Origin: JAVVUJ01 sp964461765
GTDB taxonomy: Bacteria; Bacillota; Clostridia; Peptostreptococcales; Anaerovoracaceae
Direction of reading: 5' to 3'
Assembly (NCBI GenBank): GCA_964461765.1
Contig: CAYWVS010000080.1
Coordinates: 1 to 13,572, forward strand
Length of the DNA: 13,572 bases
The translations under genes were made by a program, and so were the position numbers. Each line of letters starts with the position of its first letter. Within the stretch, counting starts at the first letter, position 1. Shown piece by piece: positions 7,625 through 13,057 of this stretch. The notes under the pieces are model-generated. The model made no database searches and was not told the origin of the DNA. It saw nothing but the letters and a program-made list of their open reading frames with translations.

Positions 7625-8929
7625 CTATTTTTCTGGGGTTTCTTTATCATCTTGAAGGTTTCTTAAAGCGAGAAACTTTGCTTTAAGCCGATAGTCAAAG
7701 GATTGATCTACGGCTACCAAACCACTTTTGATTAAATGTCGATTGATAAAGGTTTTATTATCTAAGTAAAGATAGCAAAGCAAATTGCCTGAATCATCAT
7801 ATTTTAAAATATCATACTTCAAAAATACTCTTCGATTTTTCATTTTTAATTTTAAAAAATTTATGGCCTCCTCCAAAGTATCTTCCTTATTTTTAACTCC
7901 AATTAACTTAAGTCTATTTCCATTGCTTAAAACTATGATTTCAGGACTAATAATTTCGGAAACCTTGTATAAAGCTATTTTTTCTACATTTCTTACCTTT
8001 CTCACATCAATTTTGGAGCCAAAATTCTTTAGCTTAATATCTAACTGTGCATCTAATTTATGAGGATCATAAAAAACATAAGGTAAGTGAGAGAAGTCCA
8101 GATCTGAAGCACTTATGGAATCGGTCAAATATTCTAATTTATCTTCATTTATAGAGCTTTGGGATAACCTCTCTTTAATGATAGGAATAAAGTCAGGGTT
8201 GATCTCATAACCTATGGAATTTCGGCCCAAATTTTTAGCCACCAGAGTAGTTGTACCACTGCCTAAAAAAGGGTCAAGGATAGTTTCTCCTACAAAGGAA
8301 AACATTTTAATCAACCGCTTTGGTAGTTCTTCCGGGAACATGGCTATGTGGTCAGTTTGCTTTACCCCTTTAATATTCCAATGGGAGGAAAAGTATTGAT
8401 TCCACTCTTCTTTCGTTAATATGGATTCTTTTTTTTGCAGGATAGAAGGCTTAGGAGCAGTTCCCAGTTTTTTAAACAATAGAATAAATTCATAATCCAT
8501 TTTTAAAATTCCGTTACGGGGATAAGGGAAACTACCCATGATTGCACCGCCTCCGGTAGTGTGCATACTGGTGGTTTTTTGCCAAATGATTGCACCTAAA
8601 TAGTCCATACCCAACATTTCACAGCACTTAATAATTTCGGTCCTAATGGGTATTACCTTATATCTCCCGTAATATGCAGAACGAGCAAATTGATCACCTA
8701 TATTGATACACATTTTGCAGCCATCGGCCAAAACCCGTTGGCACTCTTTCCAAACCAAATTTAAGTTATTGATATAATCTTCATAGTTTTGGTGAAACCC
8801 AATTTGATTTTCGGTTCCATAGTCCTTTAACTGCCAATAAGGTGGGGAAGTTATAATGAGCTGCACAGATTTGTCTGGTATTTTGTTGAGCTTTCGGCTA
8901 TCACCTTCAATAATTTTATGTACTGTCAC
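7625..8929 (-). CDS. DNA methyltransferase (probable N4-cytosine, beta class) with C-terminal SNase-like domain
   Basis: The N-terminal 270 residues form an S-adenosylmethionine-dependent amino-methyltransferase: catalytic motif IV TSPPYW at residues 27-32, then motif X (DHIAMFPEELPKRLIK) and motif I DPFLGSGTT at 219-227. This IV-before-I order defines the beta class, and SPPY is typical of N4-cytosine enzymes, though N6-adenine cannot be excluded. The start chosen is GTG at 8929, which has AGGAG (8942-8938) 8 bases upstream; the frame reaches 9004 but has no site there. Protein length is 434 residues. Residues about 321-426 resemble a staphylococcal-nuclease OB fold (RLKLIGV, FLKLKMKNRRVFLKYDILKYD, GNLLCYLYLDNKTFINRHLIKSGL), but the catalytic Arg35, Asp40 and Arg87 positions read Lys341, Lys346 and Asn382; only Glu349 remains. 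The gene looks more A+T-rich than its neighbours. No restriction enzyme gene is adjacent. Confidence 0.85.
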   Translation of the reverse strand: MTVHKIIEGDSRKLNKIPDKSVQLIITSPPYWQLKDYGTENQIGFHQNYEDYINNLNLVWKECQRVLADGCKMCINIGDQFARSAYYGRYKVIPIRTEIIKCCEMLGMDYLGAIIWQKTTSMHTTGGGAIMGSFPYPRNGILKMDYEFILLFKKLGTAPKPSILQKKESILTKEEWNQYFSSHWNIKGVKQTDHIAMFPEELPKRLIKMFSFVGETILDPFLGSGTTTLVAKNLGRNSIGYEINPDFIPIIKERLSQSSINEDKLEYLTDSISASDLDFSHLPYVFYDPHKLDAQLDIKLKNFGSKIDVRKVRNVEKIALYKVSEIISPEIIVLSNGNRLKLIGVKNKEDTLEEAINFLKLKMKNRRVFLKYDILKYDDSGNLLCYLYLDNKTFINRHLIKSGLVAVDQSFDYRLKAKFLALRNLQDDKETPEK

Positions 8930-9043
8930 TTCAATTACTCCTACATAGCACGCATAACAATAGATTTTGAAAGATTGATTAGAAAGATTAAACCTTAAAA
9001 ACAAAGTTTAAATTAAAACCTTCAAATAAAGTTTTGTAATTTA

Positions 9044-9072
9044 ATAATACTATAATTATTATTTTTTATCAA
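9044..9072 (-). promoter_or_regulatory. Probable promoter of the methyltransferase gene
   Basis: On the minus strand TTGATA (9072-9067), a 17-base spacer and TATTAT (9049-9044) make a good sigma-A match (5/6 and 5/6). The leader to the GTG at 8929 would be about 108 bases. The surrounding DNA is very A+T-rich, so chance matches are possible. Confidence 0.6.
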
Positions 9073-9156
9073 TACTTGGTTAAAGTTCACAGAAAAATAT
9101 AATTCTTTGTATTTACCAATAATATTTATTTTTAAATAATAATACATTTTATTGTT

Positions 9157-9185
9157 TTTACAATTTAGATATGTTAAACTAAAAT
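9157..9185 (+). promoter_or_regulatory. Probable promoter of the DEAD-box helicase gene
   Basis: TTTACA (9157-9162), 17 bases, then TAAAAT (9180-9185); each box is one base off consensus. A second TATAAT at 9190-9195 and a TTGTTT/TAAACT pair at 9152-9180 compete as alternatives. Confidence 0.5.
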
Positions 9186-9217
9186 AATATATAATTTAAA
9201 AACAGATAGGAAAAAAT

Positions 9218-10876
9218 ATGGAAAATTTAATTTTTAATCAACTAAATCTCTCTGCTGAAATTCAAAAAGCCATTGGACAAATGGGATTTGAGGAAGCTAC
9301 TCCCATACAATCCATGGCTATACCGGAAATTTTAGCGGGTAAGGATATTATTGGACAAGCTCAAACCGGAACGGGTAAAACCTGTGCTTTTGGAATACCG
9401 GCTATAGAAATCTTGGATACTAAAGTACCGGGGGTGCAAATATTGACACTTTGCCCTACCAGAGAATTGGCTATTCAAGTTTCAGAGGAACTAAAGTCTT
9501 TATGTAAATTTAAAAAAGGAATTAAGATTTTACCCATCTATGGGGGGCAATCCATAGAGCGCCAGATTACAGCATTAAAAGGCAGACCTCAAATCATCAT
9601 TGGTACCCCGGGAAGGGTCATGGATCATATGAGAAGGCATACTTTAAAGTTGGAAAACTTGAAGATGATGATTTTGGATGAAGCTGATGAAATGCTAAAC
9701 ATGGGTTTTCGGGAAGATATTGATGTGATTTTAAAAGAATTGCCGGAGGAAAGGCAAACCTTACTTTTCTCGGCGACCATGCCAAAAGAAATCTTGGATA
9801 TTACTAAGCTATATCAAAAAAACCCTACCCACATTAAAACTGTGCATAAAGAATTGACTATGCCAAGCATAGATCAATACTATCTGGAGGTACGAGAATC
9901 TTCAAAATTGGAGCTACTCTGCCGTTTAATTGATGCAAATAACCTAAAAAGCACCATGGTTTTTTGTAATACAAAGAGGAGAGCTGATGAGGTGACCACT
10001 CACTTGCAGGCGAGAGGTTATTCGGCAGAAGCACTTCATGGTGATATGAAACAAACTGAGCGGGATCGGGTCATGAATAAATTCCGTAAAGGCATGGTAG
10101 AGACTTTAGTAGCCACGGATGTAGCTGCAAGGGGCATTGATGTTAACGACATTGAGGCAGTATTCAACTATGATCTGCCTACAGACGAGGAGTATTATGT
10201 TCACAGGATTGGAAGGACAGGGAGAGCCGGGAAAAAAGGTGTTTCCTATTCCTTTATCTTTGGTAGAGATTTCTATAAGCTGAGAGATATTCAAAGATAT
10301 ACTAAGTCAGAAATTCAACTGTTAAAGCCTCCCACCATCTCAGATTTGGAAGAGGTGAAGAAGGATGGTGCTTTACAGATGGTTTTGGATATCTTAAACA
10401 CTGAGAGCTATCTTCCATTCCGTAGCGTTGTGGAGAGCATCTTAGAGAGATCTGAGGATGCCACAAGTATAGATGTTGCAGCAGCTCTTTTTAAAATTGC
10501 TTTTGAAGATGTTTATAAAAAGAGCTATACTGAATCGGAGCTAGATCGGGATGCGAAATTCTTTAACAAGGCTAAGATGGCCAGATTATTTTTAAATGTA
10601 GGTTCTGTTGATCGAATCGAACCGAAAAACATTGTTCAGGGAATTGCATCCAAAACCTCCCTTTCAGGAACGCAAATTGGAGCTATTGATATTCATAAAC
10701 AATTTACCTTTGTGGAAGTGCCTGAGGAGGCGGTGGAGGAGCTTTTATATAAGCTTAAGGATTTTACCCACAGGGGAAGGGTAGTTTCCATAGAAAAGGC
10801 ATCAAAACGACAAAGGGGCGGCTTTGGTAGTGGAAAACCCGGGGGGAGATCTCAGCATTCTAAGAAGCGCAGATAG
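9218..10876 (+). CDS. DEAD-box ATP-dependent RNA helicase with DbpA-type RNA-binding domain
   Basis: This cytoplasmic RNA helicase is likely to act in ribosome assembly, RNA decay or cold adaptation, as CshA and DeaD do. The start is ATG 9218 with AGGA 7-8 bases upstream; the protein has 552 residues. RecA domain 1 shows the Q motif (GFEEATPIQ, 23-31), Walker A AQTGTGKT (48-55), PTREL (80-84), TPGR (130-133), DEAD (154-157) and SAT (185-187). Domain 2 shows ATDVAARGID (299-308) and HRIGRTGR (329-336). Residues about 454-526 match the DbpA RNA-binding domain (RLFLNVGSVDRIEPKNIVQGI... through RGRVVSIEKA), and 527-552 form a basic Gly/Arg tail ending KKRR. All motifs are intact. The C-terminal end runs into the palindromic repeat cluster: the stop lies within a duplicated 12-bp sequence. 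It could be named cshA or deaD, but the sequence does not decide which. Confidence 0.93.
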   Translation: MENLIFNQLNLSAEIQKAIGQMGFEEATPIQSMAIPEILAGKDIIGQAQTGTGKTCAFGIPAIEILDTKVPGVQILTLCPTRELAIQVSEELKSLCKFKKGIKILPIYGGQSIERQITALKGRPQIIIGTPGRVMDHMRRHTLKLENLKMMILDEADEMLNMGFREDIDVILKELPEERQTLLFSATMPKEILDITKLYQKNPTHIKTVHKELTMPSIDQYYLEVRESSKLELLCRLIDANNLKSTMVFCNTKRRADEVTTHLQARGYSAEALHGDMKQTERDRVMNKFRKGMVETLVATDVAARGIDVNDIEAVFNYDLPTDEEYYVHRIGRTGRAGKKGVSYSFIFGRDFYKLRDIQRYTKSEIQLLKPPTISDLEEVKKDGALQMVLDILNTESYLPFRSVVESILERSEDATSIDVAAALFKIAFEDVYKKSYTESELDRDAKFFNKAKMARLFLNVGSVDRIEPKNIVQGIASKTSLSGTQIGAIDIHKQFTFVEVPEEAVEELLYKLKDFTHRGRVVSIEKASKRQRGGFGSGKPGGRSQHSKKRR

Positions 10877-10892
10877 TATCGCAGATAGTATC
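10869..10892. repeat. 12-bp direct duplication across the helicase stop codon
   Basis: GCAGATAGTATC occurs at 10869-10880 and again directly at 10881-10892, and inverted at 10966-10977. The first copy holds the last codon (AGA) and the TAG stop of the helicase gene. It has the form of a small target duplication or slippage at the edge of palindrome copy A. Confidence 0.85.
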
Positions 10893-10977
10893 ACAGGCTT
10901 ACGGTACGGAGCGGAAAATATACTCCGTATATTTTCTGATTGAGATTCCGTAATGTAAGCCTATCGATACTATCTGC
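10881..10977. repeat. Nested palindromic repeat, copy A (divergent arms)
   Basis: There are three nested inverted repeats with a shared centre. Outer arms are GCAGATAGTATC (10881-10892) and its exact complement (10966-10977). Middle arms are 10895-10910 (AGGCTTACGGTACGGA) and 10947-10962, with two mismatches. Inner arms are GAAAATATAC (10914-10923) and GTATATTTTC (10927-10936) around a TCC loop. The middle arms match copies D and H, while outer and inner arms differ from them yet stay perfectly paired. It may also terminate helicase transcription, but no U tract follows. Confidence 0.9.
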
Positions 10978-10980
10978 TTC

Positions 10981-11061
10981 TCCGGTAGGAAGAGGTGGAT
11001 ATGCTCCGCATATCTCTGATTGAGATCCACCAATGTAATCTGAAGGGATTCTCGGCTTTTT
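10981..11061. repeat. Palindromic repeat, copy B
   Basis: The inner hairpin is GATATGC (10998-11004), TCC loop, GCATATC (11008-11014). An alternative pairing joins GGTGGAT (10994-11000) to ATCCACC (11025-11031). It ends in the family tail GGGATTCTCGGC followed by TTTTT (11057-11061). The left outer arm is missing, so the copy is probably truncated or recombined. Confidence 0.8.
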
Positions 11062-11127
11062 CTATCTGAAGGTGGATATGATCTCATATCTCTTTAGTGA
11101 AATTTTGAAATGTGAGCCATCGAGAAT
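11047..11127. repeat. Palindromic repeat, copy C
   Basis: Outer arms are GATTCTCGGCT (11047-11057), shared with the tail of copy B, and AGCCATCGAGAAT (11115-11127). The inner hairpin is GATATGA, TC, TCATATC (11075-11090). The inner arm differs from B, D, E, G and H by one base on each side, and the changes still pair (C-G to A-T). From 11128 to 11261 I see no further feature. Confidence 0.75.
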
Positions 11128-11261
11128 TATCGGTCTTTTATACAAATTCTCTGTCAACATTATCGCTTCTCTGTTTCATAAATTTAATCTTCTACATGGA
11201 ATACATTTTTTTCAATAGTCTACACCTAATAGCTTCTTTAAATAAGTTAAAAATAAAATAA

Positions 11262-11290
11262 TTGACAATTTTTTACTTCTAGTGTAAAAT
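11262..11290 (+). promoter_or_regulatory. Strong promoter of the Rpn-family gene
   Basis: TTGACA (11262-11267, 6/6), a 17-base spacer, then TAAAAT (11285-11290, 5/6). The leader to the ATG at 11378 is about 80 bases. The gene therefore carries its own promoter and does not depend on the helicase transcript. Confidence 0.8.
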
Positions 11291-11313
11291 TATATGTAAT
11301 ATATTTACATATA
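11291..11313. promoter_or_regulatory. Inverted repeat abutting the -10 box, possible operator
   Basis: TATATGTAA (11291-11299) and TTACATATA (11305-11313) are perfect complements with a 5-base spacer, placed directly after the -10 box where a repressor would block transcription. The sequence is all A+T except one G and one C, so chance is a real alternative. Confidence 0.4.
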
Positions 11314-11377
11314 ATAAAAATTAAGTAAATACTATTTGATGAAAAATCATTTGTATTATTTGCAGGAAGGAAGTATA

Positions 11378-12346
11378 ATGGGAACAAGAAAAAAAGTGAA
11401 GAGTAATGCAACGGTAGCTACAGGAAGGGCAGTTGGGAACCAGCTAAGGGAAAGGGCAAACAGGACATATAAGGATGGAATCTTTCGAACGCTATTCAAT
11501 GATAAGGAAAAACTAATTGAACTCTATAACGCTTTAGAGGGAACCCATTTTGGCTTGGATATTCCCTTAGAATTCCAAACCTTAGAGGATGCTATCTATA
11601 AAAATTTGAAAAATGACATCGCTTTTACAATAGATGGGAAGTATATTATCTTTATTAAACATCAGTCCACGGATAATCCGAACCTACCTTTGAGACTGTT
11701 AGAATACAGTACCAAGACATTGGGAAATATGGTAAAAGACAGGGAAGTGTATAGTACCAGAAAAATAAAATTGCCTTTTCCGGAGTTCTATATGTTTTAC
11801 AACGGGGTAAAAAGCTTTCCTGAAGAATGGGAAATGAAACTGTCAGACCTCTATCCGGTAAAAGAAAAAGGTGCTTTTTTAGAGCTGAAGGTAAGAGCTA
11901 TTAATGTAAATTACGAAAGAGGTGCTGCTTTACTGATGAAATGCAAGACATTGCAAGAATACAGCCAGTTTGTACATCTAGTGAGAAAACACCTATCAGT
12001 TACCAAAGATTTGGCAGAAGCCTTGAGGGTTTGCATTCCCATTTGCATGGAACAAGGCATCTTAAAAGAATTTTTAAAGAGGCATGGAACGGAGGTTCAA
12101 AATATGTTGAGAGTAGAAATCTCAGAGGAAGAATATAGAGCCATTCGAGAAGAGGGCGCCTACGAAAATGGTTATGAAGACGGTATGGAAAAAGGTCTGG
12201 AAAAAGGTATAGAACAAGGTAAGGCCGAGGAACGTATGAAAGTAGAAATGGAAAGGGAACTACGATTAAAGGCAGAAGCGCGGATAAGGGAATTGGAGGC
12301 ACAATTGGCGCCGAGAATCCCTCCTGCTTACGGTACGGAGAGGTAG
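11378..12346 (+). CDS. Rpn-family (PD-(D/E)XK nuclease/putative transposase) protein, active-site Glu replaced by Lys
   Basis: Members of this family are PD-(D/E)XK nucleases; E. coli Rpn proteins promote RecA-independent recombination. The ATG at 11378 follows GGAAGGAAG by 4 bases and gives 322 residues; the frame opens at a TTG at 11336 without a good site. Near the N-terminus is the family's TYKDGIFRTLFNDKEKLIELYNAL. The core reads ND80IAFTIDGKYIIFIK94HQS, then NLPLRLLEYSTKTL and PEFYMFYNG. Relatives normally have EHQS, so the catalytic Glu is Lys94 here (codon AAA at 11657-11659), predicting a weak or dead nuclease. The tail has the family's short G-x-E/D repeats (YENGYEDGMEKGLEKGIEQGKAEE) and then a coiled-coil-like segment. 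The last ten residues RIPPAYGTER and the TAG stop are encoded by palindrome copy D. The assignment to the family is by motif; whether it moves DNA is unknown. Confidence 0.8.
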   Translation: MGTRKKVKSNATVATGRAVGNQLRERANRTYKDGIFRTLFNDKEKLIELYNALEGTHFGLDIPLEFQTLEDAIYKNLKNDIAFTIDGKYIIFIKHQSTDNPNLPLRLLEYSTKTLGNMVKDREVYSTRKIKLPFPEFYMFYNGVKSFPEEWEMKLSDLYPVKEKGAFLELKVRAINVNYERGAALLMKCKTLQEYSQFVHLVRKHLSVTKDLAEALRVCIPICMEQGILKEFLKRHGTEVQNMLRVEISEEEYRAIREEGAYENGYEDGMEKGLEKGIEQGKAEERMKVEMERELRLKAEARIRELEAQLAPRIPPAYGTER

Positions 12347-12409
12347 ATATGCTCCGCATATCTCTGAATGAGATTCCGTAATGTAATCCTGAGGGATTCT
12401 CGGCTTTTT
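12312..12409. repeat. Nested palindromic repeat, copy D, overlapping the 3' end of the Rpn gene
   Basis: Outer arms are CGAGAATCCCTC (12312-12323) and GAGGGATTCTCG (12391-12402), exact complements. Middle arms are the TTACGGTACGGA segment (12329-12340) and its near-complement TCCGTAATGTAA. Inner arms are AGATATGC (12345-12352) and GCATATCT (12356-12363) around TCC. GC and TTTTT (12405-12409) follow, so the element also looks like an intrinsic terminator for the Rpn gene. Copy H at 12846 is nearly identical over about 104 bp. Confidence 0.9.
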
Positions 12410-12411
12410 CC

Positions 12412-12486
12412 GTTTAAAGGTAGATATGCTTCGCATATCGCTTTATTGAAATGTCGAAATGTAAGCCATCGAAGATTCTCGGCTTC
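12412..12486. repeat. Palindromic repeat, copy E
   Basis: The inner hairpin is GATATGC (12423-12429), TTC loop, GCATATC (12433-12439). It is followed by the family's right half with GTAAGCCATCGA and GATTCTCGGCTTC. It differs from copy G by only two substitutions, one of them in the loop (TTC against TCC). Confidence 0.85.
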
Positions 12487-12504
12487 TCCAGTTAAGAAAA
12501 GGTA

Positions 12505-12540
12505 AAAAAGTGCAGTTATAAAAATGGAGCTGCACTTTTT
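12505..12540. terminator. Hairpin terminator inside the tandem repeat
   Basis: AAAAAGTGCAG (12505-12515) pairs exactly with CTGCACTTTTT (12530-12540) around a 14-base loop. A and T flanks let it act in both directions. Its right half reappears after the N run at 12786. Confidence 0.75.
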
Positions 12541-12610
12541 CTATATTAAATTCAAGCTTTTTTTGAGTGAGATTCCGTAATGTAATCCGAAGGGATTCTC
12601 GGCTTTTTCG

Positions 12611-12685
12611 GTTTGAAGGTAGATATGCTCCGCATATCGCTTTATTGAAATGTCGAAATGTAAGCCATCGAAGATTCTCGGCTTC
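12611..12685. repeat. Palindromic repeat, copy G
   Basis: This is the second copy of E, 199 bases downstream, with inner hairpin GATATGC (12622-12628), TCC, GCATATC (12632-12638). It is cut off by the N run at the same family end, GGCTTC. Confidence 0.88.
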
Positions 12686-12785
12686 NNNNNNNNNNNNNNN
12701 NNNNNNNNNNNNNNNNNNNNNNNNNNNNNNNNNNNNNNNNNNNNNNNNNNNNNNNNNNNNNNNNNNNNNNNNNNNNNNNNNNNNN
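12686..12785. other. Assembly gap of 100 N
   Basis: Exactly 100 N, the usual placeholder for a gap of unknown size. The flanks belong to the same 199-bp tandem repeat, which explains why assembly failed here. Frames drawn through the N run are not real. Confidence 0.98.
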
Positions 12786-12840
12786 TGCACTTTTTCTATA
12801 TTAAATTCAAGCTTTTTTTGAGTGAGATTCCGTAATGTAA
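12786..12840. repeat. Exact 55-bp copy of 12531-12585 after the gap
   Basis: The bases after the N run start in the right arm of the small terminator hairpin and repeat 12531-12585 without a mismatch, ending at GTAATGTAA. After that the text leaves the 199-bp unit and goes into copy H. Confidence 0.95.
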
Positions 12841-12845
12841 GTCAT

Positions 12846-12944
12846 CGAGAATCCCTCCTGCTTACGGTACGGAGAGGTAGATATGCTCCGCATATCTCTG
12901 AATGAGATTCCGTAATGTAATCCGTAGGGATTCTCGGCTTTTTC
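12846..12944. repeat. Nested palindromic repeat, copy H
   Basis: Copy H is nearly identical to copy D, 534 bases away: left outer arm at 12846-12857, right outer arm at 12926-12936 with 11 of 12 pairs kept, the same middle arms and the same AGATATGC/TCC/GCATATCT core. GC and a T run follow at 12937-12943. No gene enters it from the left, unlike copy D. Confidence 0.9.
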
Positions 12945-12957
12945 CGTTTGAAAATGT

Positions 12958-12991
12958 AAAAATGCAGCTAATAAAAACTAGCTGCATTTTT
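12958..12991. terminator. Bidirectional hairpin terminator
   Basis: AAAAATGCAGCTA (12958-12970) pairs perfectly with TAGCTGCATTTTT (12979-12991) around an 8-base loop. With T runs on both strands it should stop the leftward hydantoinase transcript and any rightward read-through from the repeat region. Confidence 0.88.
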
Positions 12992-13057
12992 CCGATATTA
13001 TTCTTACGAACCCATAAATATAAGGTTAGCAAGGATAATTTTTTATTATTTACTGAG

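Larger units (their letters stand above)
12365..12685. repeat. 199-bp tandem repeat unit (about 1.6 copies before the N run)
   Basis: Sequence from about 12365 recurs 199 bases later: the GAGATTCCGTAATG segment at 12370 and 12569, GGGATTCTCGGC near 12393 and 12592, the inner hairpin at 12423 and 12622, and the end GGCTTC at 12481-12486 and 12680-12685. The few differences are single bases. The unit contains one palindrome and one small terminator-like hairpin. Confidence 0.88.

Noticed and set aside
7552..7634. Terminator between the EEP gene and the methyltransferase gene
   Set aside because: Only weak A+T hairpins with bulges are present (around 7585-7605 and 7616-7634), plus a 10-bp AAAACGTTTT palindrome; none is convincing.
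7625..9004. Complete restriction-modification system
   Set aside because: The neighbours are a phosphoesterase with a general EEP active site and an RNA helicase; neither looks like a restriction endonuclease, so only the methyltransferase is claimed.
12000..12359. 119-residue minus-strand frame opposite the Rpn gene
   Set aside because: It is a shadow of the coding strand with low-complexity composition, and it starts in repeat DNA.
12443..12835. Open frames across the N run on both strands
   Set aside because: They are made of N codons and repeat sequence, and have no ribosome sites.
10881..12944. CRISPR array
   Set aside because: The repeats are long nested palindromes of 75-100 bp without evenly sized unique spacers, and there are no cas genes.
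10877..12995. Classical insertion sequence with terminal inverted repeats
   Set aside because: No DDE, HUH or serine recombinase is present, and the palindromes occur in several unequal copies instead of one pair of ends.
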